Source of the DNA: Stromatinia cepivora
Lineage: Eukaryota; Ascomycota; Leotiomycetes; Helotiales; Sclerotiniaceae
Assembly (NCBI GenBank): GCA_014898415.1
Contig: RCTD01000021.1
Coordinates: 868,001-932,000 of the forward strand
Length of the DNA: 64,000 nt
Direction: 5' to 3'
The translations under genes and the position numbers were made by a program. The notes under the pieces were generated by a model. The model was not told where the DNA came from. It did no database searches and saw only the letters and a program-made list of their open reading frames with translations. Within the stretch, counting starts at the first letter, position 1. Each line of letters opens with the position of its first letter. Shown piece after piece: positions 22,982 to 35,289 of this stretch.

Positions 22982-24603
22982 TCAGAGATTATGGCTTTCC
23001 AACACCTGTGAAAGTCCGGATTCCCCTGGCTCAGATTGCTGCAAGACCTCAGGATTGGGCAACGCATCGATAAGCGAACAGATCCTTTTCAGATGACTCG
23101 GGATCCATATGTCGTAAACATTCTTGGTGAATTTGTATGCCGTCCATTTCTCTTTGCCATCTAATGCTGTGAAGCTGAACTCATGGATTGGGTGACGATA
23201 GAAGGTAGTTTTTTTTTCGTCGATTATAGGGTAATGGCCGTAGATTCGCACCATCCGGTGATCGTGAGAGATTGAGAAAGCGAGTACTTCCCGGTGAAGC
23301 TCCTTTTCACGGTTCACAAGTCCGAAAAGTTCAACAACACCCCTCACTGCCAGGGTCATGCTATGAGCATTCTGTCGATCTGCAATATCAAGTGACTTGA
23401 CCTCACAGGTCAGGAACGGGAAATACATTTGACAGGTGGCCATGAAATGGGATAAAAAATCACCCGGAATATCGCCGACGTAAGGCTGAAGCTTATTCAG
23501 TTGATCATCCGTGAATGTAGATCGTTTGAAACCCACAGAATAATCAGGTTGTGGGCGAGGACCGTAAAAAGGTTCGGAGCTATTCCAGCCTTCATTGACA
23601 CTTTCAATTAAAGGATCGAGATGTATGGCACCGTATGTGGCTAGGGTTTCTGCAGAAGGGACGATCAATCGAGTGATATCTTGAACTACTCTTGCCTCAT
23701 TCCTGTCTTCTATCTTTTCGCAAGCTTTATCGAATATATCATCGCGAAATAAGGAGTCTTGAGGAACCGTTTGTTCTTTCTCCAGTAAAAGTCGACAGAG
23801 GCTCTTGCTTGCATCCGTGATGCCCAATTTGGACTTGCCCAAAAAGCTACCCTTGGTCGCAAGGATGATTGCGTAGTTTGGATGTGTATAAGGGGCACTT
23901 TTGACTTCCCTTGGCTTTTGATCGCTAGGCGTTGTAGAGCTAGGTGTGACAGAGCCAGCTTCCGATTGTTTATTACGAAGAGAAGAGAGGGACTTCTTCC
24001 TCGTCGCAAGTAAGTGATTCATCCCCATCTCTGCTAACCAGGGTATCCAGGGTTTCCCGTTGTATTTTACGAGATCTCTCCTAGTCTGATCGTCTTGAAT
24101 GAAAAATTCCTTAGGCCAGCGTCCCTGTTCGTTCCAATAACTAATTGGATTGGCCTTGTTATCGTTGATGTCGCTCGTTGCCCCTTGGTCAGATGTGTCC
24201 TTAACAGCAGAAGACATACATTGTTGTTTGCGAAGGGGCTCGGATGGAGCAGGACTGCATGGGCCTTCAGGTTCTTGCGATCGTTTTCGTTTTTGTTCCC
24301 CAGCCTGTGGAAACTCGACTTAAGTTAGCTTCGTAGTATACCAGAGGGAGAGAGCCATGCCTCCTTGCCGGGAGTATTGCTAGTTGGGGAGGGAAGTGGG
24401 TGCTTGGGTTCGGTGTTGGTGTTGGTGTTGGTGTTGGTGTTGGTGTTGGTGTTGGTGTTGGTGTTGGTGTTGGTGTTGGTGTTGGTGTTGGTGTTGGTGT
24501 TGGTGTTGGTGTTGGTGTTGGTGTTCTTGGATACAGTTTGGTGTAGGCGTACGCTTCTGCGAGGAGGTTGTGGTTGGTCTTTCTTAATACCTTGAGGCTG
24601 CAT
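22982..24603 (-). CDS. DUF7924-like fungal protein with Asn-Thr repeat
   Basis: The main ORF (from ATG 24217) resembles a widespread fungal family of unknown function (DUF7924). Conserved-looking stretches are YFPFLTCEVKS, DRQNAHSMTLAVRGVVELF and SISHDHRMVRIYGHYP, then a FYRHPIHEF segment. The ExK in LTCEVKS recalls the core of PD-(D/E)XK nuclease folds; this is only a hint. An upstream exon (24603-24342) in the same direction starts MQPQGIKKD, has the RRSVRL basic motif usual near the N-terminus of these proteins, then about 19 Asn-Thr pairs. An intron of 68 nt (24274-24341, gtatac...gcaag) would join both in frame to 517 aa; the stronger-looking acceptor at 24305 would give a 37-nt intron out of frame. 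The C-terminus may be frameshifted near 22985, because an overlapping frame continues with acidic, Ser-rich sequence. Probably nuclear. Confidence 0.75.
24412..24525. repeat. Hexanucleotide coding minisatellite, 19 copies
   Basis: A perfect GGTGTT/AACACC repeat of 114 bp. On the minus strand it encodes an (Asn-Thr)n tract in the first exon of the DUF7924-like gene. The 6-bp unit means that gain or loss of copies keeps the frame. Confidence 0.9.
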
Positions 24604-24868
24604 TCCTATTTATAATCAATCAAAATACACAACGGTATGAATGCTTTGCTCACTTTGATTGTTTAGCACCAAGTCTTGCTGCTCAACCTTTCGGGCGCCT
24701 CGCTTTGCTAGACGCGGGGCCATATTGACTGGAAGGAGATGGGGTAAGGAGTGGGTTTATATTGCTGCTGGATTGATGGACGGAGATATATGGAGAGTCA
24801 GCAGGCAGGTGATGATGCGCTAGCGTTTCAGACGCAACATTACTATTTTTGTCAATTCGGCGAATGTA
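24604..24868. other. Promoter side of the DUF7924-like gene, last normal-GC sequence before the transposon block
   Basis: 265 bp of normal composition. A 68-codon ORF on the minus strand (24683-24889) runs into the transposon end and has no family features, so it is not called. The composition changes sharply at 24869. Confidence 0.6.
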
Positions 24869-25306
24869 AGAGTTCTGGTCCAAGCTCACCGCAACATCAT
24901 TCGAATTCGTAACAAAATCCCTGCAAAAACTATATTTTCTTATACAAAATTAAATAACTAAATATAATCAAATTATAAAAAATAATATATTTTATTTTTT
25001 ATAATTTTTGTTCAAAAGTTATATTGATTTAAAATTTAAAATCTTCAAAATTTCGAATATATAACATTTTTCCTATACAAAATAAATATTTTTTATTTTT
25101 TTCAAATATATATAATTCCAAACCAAAAATACTTAAAAATATTCTATTTGATTTTTAATAAATTTCAATTAATTATCACTATATAAATATAGATTTTAAT
25201 AATTTATCTCAATTTTTCATATAAATAACGAAAATCTGAAAAGTTGAAAAATTATGAATTTTGATATAATTTCGCTTAATATATAATGAATCCGGATCAG
25301 AACTCT
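24869..25306. mobile_element. TIR element, copy 1 (MITE-like, 438 bp, TA duplication)
   Basis: Terminal inverted repeats of 13 bp with one mismatch: AGAGTTCTGGTCC at the left and the reverse complement of GGATCAGAACTCT at the right, flanked by TA on both sides (24867-24868, 25307-25308). The interior is AT-rich without ORFs. A second copy lies at 44426-44937. Size, TIRs and TA duplication fit a non-autonomous Tc1/mariner-type element. Confidence 0.7.
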
Positions 25307-25312
25307 TAGTAT

Positions 25313-25482
25313 TGTGACACAACGGCCGAATAACTTGAATATCTTTTAGAATTAAAAGCTACAGATCGAAGGGTAGAACTATATGATTATATATATACAA
25401 GCCGAGAGTTCACTTAGTTTATTCGGGGAATGCTGTATTCCGATTAGGGCTCGAATCGATTATATTGTATGTATATATAATA
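25313..25482 (-). repeat. LTR of the gag-only element (left copy, 3' LTR in element sense)
   Basis: 170 bp, aligned by eye with 41337-41506. The shared core around GAATATCTTTTAGAATTAAA is identical in both. It starts with TG at 25313, directly after AGTAT. Confidence 0.85.
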
Positions 25483-25677
25483 CTATCCCTTTTTATATGA
25501 AAGTTCACCTTAAGTATTTTAAATGAATGATATAAAAGAATCCGAAAACAATTATAATTATGAATCATTAATTTTATTCGTTAATTCAATCAAATGTATA
25601 AATTTGGTGGTATTTGTTGTTTCTTTTATTCGATCAAAAAAAGTATATTTATTGATTATGTTTTTCAAATGTATTAA

Positions 25678-25986
25678 TGTTACGGAAAGCCCTGTGATCC
25701 CCTGTATCCTACGAAGGATCAAAGCGTATACTTTTCAATCGGAATGAAGGATCTTCTAATCTTTACCAATCTATCGATTGATAAGGTGATTTTGATATAT
25801 TAATAAACAAAGATTTAATCTAATTAAAATATATATCGATTAGATAATTATTCATTTGTTTTATATATACAGTTTTTGATTTATATAATCAAAGGTAAAT
25901 CATTTAATTCTTTTATTCTATTAATCATATATACTATTTATTCCTTGATCCTTGAAAATGTTTTGTAATTATATTATCCCATAATA
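25678..25986 (+). repeat. 5' LTR of the outer Copia
   Basis: 309 bp, starts TGTTACGG. It aligns with 39773-40081; the differences are almost all transitions (for example CCCGTGATA at the other end reads CCCATAATA here). Confidence 0.88.
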
Positions 25987-27312
25987 ATTATAAATCCGGT
26001 AGCTCTTAAATCTATGCAATTTCCTATCCGGTGATTATTAAGTACTTAAAAAATCATTTTTAAAAATATTATTTCTATCTTATTTATAATTCAATATTTA
26101 TATCAATTCAATTATTTTCATTCAATATAGTAAAGGATCAAAATGATTTTTTTTTTATAATTTATATTTAATAACTGGAATAGTATTTATATTTAAAAAA
26201 TAAGTATTAAGTTTAAAGAATCTGGGATTCAATTAATTTAGAGAATGATTTGTTTGTTTCTATATTAATTATATCCATTTTAAGCTTTAATCTAATAAAT
26301 AAATTTATCTATACTTAGATCGATTGGTTTTCAACTAAATCATTTGTTTTATCTTTTGTTATTGATTTTTAAATTAAATACAATCAAAAGAAATAAATTC
26401 AATATCAAAAGGAATTTTTGGAATATTTTGTAATGATTTAATTTAGGGAAAATGCAAATAGAGATACAAAAATGAAAGATTCTAATGATAATATATCAGG
26501 ATCTATTTCTAGTAAATTTATTGTTTTATTCCTAATTATCTTTTAAGAAACCTCTTTTGAGTTTATCTTTTTTCAATTAGAATATCGATATTGATAATAA
26601 GAATATATATAGAATTACAAAGCTTTCCGGGATATTTACAAATAAATCGAATTATTAATTGATCAAGTATATTTTATAAAACTATTTATTTTCAATTAAG
26701 GTATTATAGTTTTTCTATTCAAAACAATTATCAATATATTCAAAAGAAAGTTTGTATTTATAATAATTACTATCAAGTTTGCAATACTACAAAAATATCG
26801 ATCTATTCTAATGTAAACCTCACTCAACAAAATCGATTTTATTAAATAGTATAAGAATTGGATTATAGTCTATATTAAAGTTTTTATATACAAGATTATT
26901 GAAATACAGAATAAAATCACTATCAATACTTTTCTATAAATTATTGATACTAAAATACTCCCAATTTAAGCAAATATTATAATCATATAGATCGAAATAA
27001 ACAATCAATTTGGATTATTTAATTTTTCATTTAAATAATTTAGAGATGTTTTTAAAGGATTAATCTTTCAGGATTTTATTTCTTTAAAAACTAAAAAAAG
27101 AATATATTTTATATTTATTTCTTTTCAAAATAATAAAAAGTTTAAGAAAAATAAGAAAAATATTAATTCTGGAAGTAATCAAAAGATCAAAAAGATTTAG
27201 GAATATTTTTATAAAACCGAATCTAAATGAAACAATGGAATTGGTTATAATTACACTATTTATAATTACAAAATCATAAAGTTAATATTCATTGAAAGAA
27301 TCAATTCATTAT

Positions 27313-27384
27313 TGTCACGGGAAATGATTACTATATCAACCCAATTAACCATTCGTCAAGAGTGGCGTCACTTTTGGTGTGACA
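27313..27384. mobile_element. 72-bp LTR-like micro-insertion with perfect TSD
   Basis: Starts TGTCACGG, ends GTGTGACA, and is flanked by ATTAT on both sides (27308-27312, 27385-27389). Its composition is near normal GC within AT-rich DNA. It is too short for coding; either a miniature LTR or an internally deleted one. Confidence 0.65.
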
Positions 27385-28023
27385 ATTATTTAAAAAGATA
27401 TTCAATAAAAACAAATTATAAGTAATTAGGGATCAAACAAAATCGTATTTATAAAAGTAATTTTATTTTAATTGAATCAAAAGGAAATAAATAAAAAGTT
27501 TTATTGATTCTTCAAAATCTTCAATTAATATTATTATCTTGAATATTCAATATAATCAATTAAGAGTATACTTTATAATAATGAGAGTATATTATTTATT
27601 TAATAATATTTTGTTTGATAATTGTAATATTATATATATTATAAATAATATATCTTTGTTGAATAATTATTAATATCGATTATCTGATCCCAATAATTTT
27701 GTAGAAGTAGATACTTTTAATTTCTAAATTCTAAGATATAGGATTTGTATTATCAAAAAGATTATTAAAAAAAAGATTATTTTAATAATAATCTAATTTT
27801 GAATAATATAATATTCATCCTTGGTTTTTATATTAATATCGTTTCGAAGGTTTGATTGAAGAAAATCGATCTATAATTTTTAAAATATAATTGTATTCTT
27901 TATAAAAGAGATTATACAAATAATATAATAATTATTCAATATATTTATATTGAAAATCTTATATTTTTAGAATACAAATCATTTTCTATTTATTCAAATA
28001 TTTTTTTATTTATTCCTATAAAT

Positions 28024-28249
28024 TGTCACGGTAGCAACAGGCAGGATAATAGTATAAGCAACAGGTCTCTCTTTATTGATAATACGTAGCTCAAGGAGCT
28101 ACGATTCAGGAAGCGGAATCATTCATTAAATACAATTTATGTGAGGGACTAGCCCCGAATAGGGCTAGCCCCTATATACCAGGCGGTTCGGTCCCTTCGA
28201 CCGACCCTCGGGCGACCCCGCACTTCGGAAGTGCGGTGGCCCCGTGACA
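28024..28249. mobile_element. 226-bp solo-LTR-like insertion, hairpin-rich, perfect TSD
   Basis: Perfect 8-bp inverted termini TGTCACGG...CCGTGACA, flanked by TAAAT on both sides (28019-28023, 28250-28254). Much higher GC than its host Copia and no RIP-like decay. It contains three strong hairpins: CGTAGCTC/GAGCTACG (28085-28103), CTAGCCC/GGGCTAG (28149-28168) and CGCACTTC/GAAGTGCG with a one-base loop (28219-28235). Confidence 0.85.
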
Positions 28250-29283
28250 TAAATAATCCTTTTATAATATATTTAATAATAAACAAAAAAATAAATAAAG
28301 TATTTTATTATTTTTGTAATCTATTTCTTTTAAGAGAAAATATAAATGAAATATGATATAAATATTTTAGATATTTAGGGAAGAAAACTTTTGAATATTT
28401 AATATTTATAATATAAAATATCAAAATAAAAAGTATTATTCATTTCAATTGTATTAATTATATTTATATTTATACAAAATAAATCATTTCTTCTTATACT
28501 TCAAATAATCGTCAATCATTTTGATCTTTCTATAAAATCCAATAAAATCTTTTTGATTTTGATAAAAGATATAATAATATATTATAATTTTTATTGATCA
28601 AAGAAATATATTATAATAAAATCTTTTTATATTCAATTTATTATAAAATATATAACAAAGTATTTGTAATTATTCAAAACTTTGTAATCTGGATTCATTA
28701 TAAGTACAGATTAACGATTGTAATGATTAAACAGAATAATGATATATTTATTATTGGAATTATAAGAGTAATATTATTTGAGAAACAGATCAAATAAAAA
28801 GGTATTGAATTCGAATTATTTTTATTTTATATATATAAATTTAATAAAGGATTAAAATATATAGAATGAAAAATAGTCATAAAATAAATAAAAATATAGA
28901 TTATAATAGGTTTATTGAACAAATTATAAATAAAAATAATATAAATTATTATTTATCTATATAATATAAATCCTTTAAAAACTAAATCCTTCAAATCGCT
29001 CAATGAAATATTTGATATATAATTCTGTGATTATTTTTATAAAGATAATCCCCTATTTATAAAGAAAATATCTAATAATCTCTGTCCCAATTAGAACAGA
29101 ATCTACAAATATAAATACCGAATTTATTTTTTGGATAAAAATAAAGAAACTAGAATTAATAGGAAATAATACAAAATCAATCCTTGAATATATATTGGAT
29201 ATTTAATGGACTATATTCTAGATATACTGATTTATTATATATGAATATCTAAATTCAATAAAATTATTATTATTTAAAATATA

Positions 29284-31208
29284 ATGTTCAATAAAGAATT
29301 TATTTATTATATGAATTCTATTAATCGAATAATCGATATTCATATTATAGAAAAGCTTAAACAGTTTATTAGAACCCTTGATCTACAAGATTATATCGAA
29401 ATAAATAAAACGATTATTCAAAATAAGAATAATTATAAAGATTTCATTTATCTATTCATTTTTATAGATCGAAAAGCTTTTGATTTATTTATCAAATGTA
29501 TTTCAAATTTATTATTTATAAATGAATTGGTTTCAGAGATAGATATAAATCTGAGGGGTAATGATAAGAATAAAAAAGTTGATCTAAGATTATCCAATCT
29601 ATTTAATCCTTTAGATAGTAAGGATAAGGTATATAATAAAAATATATAAACGTTGATCGATCTTTCTATTGAAGAAATTAAAGAAGCCAACTTTTTCATT
29701 AAAGAACAATTATATTTTATAAATAAAGATATTAATATTATTTAAGAAGATATCTATAATAATAATACAAATCCTGATTTTATCGAACATATTAATATAA
29801 AGAATATAAAATATAAACCTAATAATTATATTATCAAAGTTCTTTATAATATATACAAAAATAACCTAGAGATTATTTTAATCAATCAATCTTAATATTT
29901 CAAAAGGAAGTATATATATTAAAATAATTAATCAGAGTATTTTATAAAGGAAATCCAATTATTATAAAAACTATTATACTTTATATATTCATCTAATCGA
30001 TTTATAAAGGATTTATAGATTTATAATTTCGAATAGATATCTAAAAAAAGCTTATATTATAAGGATTGAAATATTTAGGGTTTAGATTAATCCTTTTGAG
30101 TTTCAATTATACAATTATTATTTGGAATCATTTTTCTTTTAGGAGTTATTTGATTTTCATATTCCCAAACAATCAATATATATACAAAGACAATTACATA
30201 TATAGCAACACTATCAAAAAAACAATCCCAATATTGGATCCTATATAAAAACCATTATATTTTAAAGAATAGATTTAATAAAATTACTTTGTTTAAACAA
30301 CTTTCATTCTATATTCTAATCTGATCAACAAAGAATAAACGATATAAAGAAGTATTCTCAATTTGTAATAATTCATAATATAATCATTACTAGAATTGAA
30401 GTAAAACCATTATTACCTTTTATTTGATTTATAATTAGTAGATTATAAATAATACTATTTCCTCGAATTCATATATTTGCAGTTTCAAAATTACCTCGTT
30501 TTTATTATCAATTAAAAGATTATTAAATAAAATATTAATTCAAATAGAATTACAATCTTGAAGTTAATAACCTTAAGGTTAGGAAAACCTGATATAAAAT
30601 CGATTCTGAATTAGAATCTACAAAACCGATTCCTTTTCAATAGATATTTATATATAAATACAATGATCAAAGTTTAATCATTTGTTACTATTTATATTTA
30701 ATAGTATAAGGAGATTTTTAGATTAAGAGTATTATTAAGATTATTTATATTGCTATATTAATAAATCGATTATTTCGAATTGTAATAATAATTATTGTTG
30801 AATACGATTTCGAAATCAAACAATATAATGTAATCAATGCTTTCGTTAATATTTTGTATGATTTTTTCGGTATTTCAATTATATATTATCTATTTAATGA
30901 ATACAAAATCTCAAACAAAAATATTATAATCGATCGAGTTTTGTATGATTTATAAGATTCCCCAATTATATAATTTAAGGATTTCATTCAAACACTTAAA
31001 AAACTAGGATTGGTATAATACAAAGGAAAACCGTATTTATATATTAATCCAGAATATATTGTTATAATTCTTTTCTTTATAAACAATATTCAGATTATTT
31101 ATTATAAAAAAAACGAATCAACTATTACAAAGATTATCGAAGGAATCAAAGCTATATATAAATTATAAAACCTAGGAAACATTAAATGATTTCTAGATAT
31201 ATATATAT
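29284..31208 (+). pseudogene. Outer Copia pol relic, first part (RT up to the nested insertion)
   Basis: ORF 29284-29649 (121 aa, MFNKEFIYYMNSINRII) has no clear Copia domain and may be gag or spacer. From about 30740 an RT becomes readable across stops: YDFEIKQYNVINAFVN, a GLV-YKGKPYLYINPEY segment, ILFFINNIQI at the position of the catalytic FVDD box, then NLGNIKWFLDI right before the inner Copia. Confidence 0.7.
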
Positions 31209-31374
31209 TGTTGGAAATGAGGCCATCATAGGATTAGAATTGAGGTTATATGATCATAATGGTATATAGATCATATTTGGGAATAACCTCAATTCTATTT
31301 CTATTAGAATAATAGATCTTTAATTCAATCTATATAATCAACAATACTATTATTTCCTGTACCAAAAATTAATA
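31209..31374 (+). repeat. 5' LTR of the inner Copia
   Basis: 166 bp, the less mutated copy. It keeps TGTTGG at the start. GATTATGAG follows directly (31375-31383), where the primer-binding site should lie. Confidence 0.88.
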
Positions 31375-31383
31375 GATTATGAG
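31375..31383 (+). promoter_or_regulatory. Possible primer-binding site (initiator tRNA-Met half-molecule type)
   Basis: GATTATGAG immediately after the 5' LTR matches GGTTATGAG, complementary to the anticodon region of initiator tRNA-Met, apart from one G-to-A change. Copia elements are known to prime from such a half-tRNA. The short match makes this a suggestion. Confidence 0.35.
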
Positions 31384-33299
31384 ATCCGATTGTATAATAA
31401 TGATTAGAAAGCAAAGCAAATCGAGAAAGGATTAATATAACTAGTAAGAATGAAATGGAATGGAAATCAGAATTTTCATATAGTATTATCGAAGCAAAGT
31501 TGAAATATAATAATATAGTTTATAATTTATAATATTATAAATTAAAACAGAAAGTAGTTTGTATAATATCGATATAGAATTATAGCAGAAACGAAAAGCA
31601 AATTTATATAATTATAAGAAAATATATTATAATATGATTTTATGAATTTTCTTATTATTTTATTTTTATATTTTTTTATTATTTCGAATTTATTTGTTAT
31701 ATATTTTTTAAGATTGTTTTAAAAATCTGAAAACTATTTTCGATATTTATCAAATAGTAAAAAATCTTTATAATATTGGAATCAAATAATTTTTCGAAAT
31801 TCGATCAAAACAATTATAAGTGATAATTCAAATAAATGAAGATATAATTGAAAGGGAAAGGATGGTTTTATATAATTGATTAAATATTAGATGAATATAT
31901 ATAGATTATAGGATCCAATATAGTATTTACTTATGAGATCAATAGTTGTATATATTATAATATCGAATTGAAATCGGAATATTTAAAGGACAAAACGAAT
32001 GTATTATTATATATTTGTATAATATTTAATGATAATAATAAAATTCTTATTGATAAATATTCAATAATATATATATTCTGGAAATACTTTAAATCGAAAT
32101 ATATTAGAATCAATGTAATTATAATCAATATATATATGATAATGATTTAGAACTTCAAATTTCAATCTAATATTTATTTTGATATAATTATTATTGAAAT
32201 CTAGAATAAATTGAAAGAGTATAAAAGGAAATTAGGGGTTGTAAATGAAAATTATTAATTAATATATTAAGATATTGTTTTGTTTTTAATTTTAATATAT
32301 AATCTTTTAATTGATTATTAAAGAATAATGAATATATTGAATATCCAAATCAACTTTAATATCAATGATAAGATCAAGTATTTGTAGATTAAGGAATTTT
32401 GTTTTAAAGATGAATTAAAGTAAGTATAAATTGTGAAAGGATTTAGGTACATTTTTTGATATCAAGAATCAGATTTTGAGATCCTAAATAATATTTGTAA
32501 TTTATATTAAAAGGAAGATTATTATATATAAAATTATTTATATTTAATATGAATCAATAAACTTTTTTATAATTATTTTTGTTATCAAAAAAGAAGAGGA
32601 TTATTGAATCCGAAGAAAATTTATTTCAATAAGAAAAACCAAATATATTCTATTAATAATATCTCTGAATTAGATTTCGATATTGAAGATATAATAAAGG
32701 AAGATTGCAATTTAATAAAGGAAATCATTAATAAAATTTTTCTTAGCAAATAATATATTGATATAGATATTTCTTTATATATATCTAATCAATCTTTATT
32801 ATTCAGATCAATAGATTCTATTATTAAATAAAGGATAAAGGTTGATAAAGGAATAATATATTATCATTATTAGGATTTAATAAATATAATATATAAAAAT
32901 GATTCTAAAATGTTACTTTCAAATATATTATATATACCAAAATTAAAAGTAAATTTGCTATTAGAAAAAAGGATCTACAAAATAAAATTATAAAAGGAAT
33001 TCAACTTTTATTATATATATTTCAAAAAGGATAATAAGAAAATCATTTATATTAAAATATAAAATAAAATATATATGATTTTATATATAATCAAAGAATA
33101 CAAAGATACAGCTTTTTATTCGAATGTATATTAAAATAATCAGGAAAAAGGTTTTTCTTCAAAAATAATCAATAATATTAAAAATATTGATAATAAATTA
33201 ATATTCAAGAAGAAAGAAAGATATCTATTATAATATTGAAGATTTAATTATTTAGATTTAGATAAGATTAAAAATCTATATAAAATATTTAATATAGCT

Positions 33300-33960
33300 A
33301 AATCAATAAAGATCCTAATTGAATTAGATATTTGCGAAATATATATATTCATTAAAATGATCAATTGTATTCTGAAACAATTGAGTTTATATAAATCAAA
33401 AAGATTTGAATTTATATATTTCAATATTGCAGAATTATTCCCAAAATCGATTCGAAGAAATTGTTATTTTATATTGATTATCAATAGTTATATAAAAGTA
33501 AATTGGATTATATTATTTAAACAAAAAAATGATATAATTCAAATATTAAAAATTTGGAAAAAGGAGATGGAATTGATTACTAGAGAAAAGATCATTGTAA
33601 TTAGAATTGATAATACATTGGAACTTTTACAAATTATTTGTAAATAATCATTAGATATATAATCCGAAATTATAATAATTGCTTTCTTATATCAAAACGG
33701 ATTCGCAGAATGAAATATAAGGATTGTAAAGATAGATATAAGAATAATCCTAAAAAAAATTGGATTATTATTAGAATTTTGGAACGAAATTATAAAATAT
33801 AATATTTATATCAGGAATTATATTAATATTGATCTTAATATAAACAGAATAGATCGATTTTTTATAGAAATTTTTATAGATATAATATTAAATATAAAGA
33901 TATATAAAATCTGGGGAAGCAAATATTATATTTATATTAATTTTAAGATTATTCCGAAAG
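33300..33960 (+). pseudogene. Copia integrase relic of the inner element
   Basis: The open stretch 33357-33647 (96 codons) reads ILKQLSLYKSKRFEFIYFNI, then SIRRNCYFILIINSYIKVNW, LFKQKNDIIQILKIWKKEM and IIVIRIDNTLELLQ. This is the Copia integrase pattern from the zinc-finger end through the first catalytic Asp region (IDDYSR degraded to INSYIK) to the RSDNGGE box degraded to RIDNTLE. The reading continues with stops to about 33960. Confidence 0.7.
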
Positions 33961-34142
33961 AATAAAGATATAATAAATTATAGGATATTTCGAGAATTAA
34001 TATATTTTTAAGATATTCAAAAATTATAAATAAATATATCAAAATGTATTTTCTAAAATTAAATTATGTATTTTGATTAAGTAAAGTAATTATAGATAAA
34101 TTTTATCGAGGAGGAGATTTGGATCTTAAATTAAGAAATTAT

Positions 34143-34424
34143 TGTCACGAATCGTGAACCACAGGAGGCTAACCACGTGATACCTCTTATCTCCCATATC
34201 AATTTATGAGCTGATCATCCGTGCGCATGCGTTACGAATCATACGATTTAATATGGTAAAATGGTAACCCTAATAACGCATACGCACAACCCCGCAGCCC
34301 ACAAATGGGTATTTGTGTATATATATCTAGTCGCTCCTTACGAGCCATAGTTCTTCAGTTGTAGATTCTAAGGAACATAATTGACCCTGTTTATTCAGCT
34401 CTACTACGGCTCTTGTGCGTCACA
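34143..34424. mobile_element. 282-bp LTR-like insertion in the inner Copia, perfect TSD
   Basis: Starts TGTCACGA, ends GCGTCACA, flanked by ATTAT on both sides (34138-34142, 34425-34429). It has normal GC, unlike the host element, and lies between the integrase and RT relics. No ORF. Confidence 0.82.
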
Positions 34425-35289
34425 ATTATGAATCAAATCTATAAGGAATAAAGAATATAAAATTAAATCGAAGATTTTGTGGTAAATCAGTAGCAAATAA
34501 AGCATTTTTTCCATTCTCAGTATTTTCTTTATCTTCAGCATCTTTTCCATCCTTAATATCAAATACAATATCTATATTATCTTTATTCAAAATATTCTTT
34601 TCGATAGATATTATATCAAATTCAATGATTATATTAAGTATCCTAATTATTGAATTAAAATTAAATAAATTAAATATATCAATATTAATATACAATGAAA
34701 ATGAAGATAGTAATATTTAGAAAACAAATCAAAAATCTTTTTTTAAAAATATTTTAAATATCGAATCTATTATTCCAAAAGTTCTAATCCAAAAATCAAC
34801 TTTTATAAACCCTAAATCTAAATCAAAAACAAATTTTAAAACCATTTTAAATTTTGTTGATAAATTTATTTCAGTAAAATCAAAGAACAAAGTAAATCTA
34901 TAATTATTTAAAACCGAATAAAAAGATACAATAAATCTTGAAAACAAATCCTTAAAATATTTAATACAAAAACAAAAAAAAGATATAAAACAAAATCCTA
35001 AAAAAGAATAGGAAAATAAGATTATAAAAACATTGATTATAATATCTATATAGATCAAAACATAAGAAAGTATAAAATATATTATAATTATAATCCTAAT
35101 TGTTTACAAAATGAATTTTTATATCAAAAACAAAATTGTTTCAGATTTTATAATTTTATTAATAGATACAAATAATATAGAAGATATAATATATCCAATT
35201 GAAGAAATTCTAAAAATTAAAATATTAAGAATTTATAAGGAAACAATATCAAATCGAAAATACTTTGAAAAATAGAAGAAAGTTATTCA

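Noticed and set aside
22831..23067. Separate gene overlapping the 3' end of the DUF7924-like gene
   Set aside because: Its N-terminal part is a shadow of the main frame; only the last 50 codons look protein-like, better explained as a shifted C-terminus.
24365..24595. Leu-Val and Cys-Trp repeat ORFs on the plus strand
   Set aside because: They are shadow frames of the hexanucleotide repeat; the minus-strand Asn-Thr reading has the sensible flanks.
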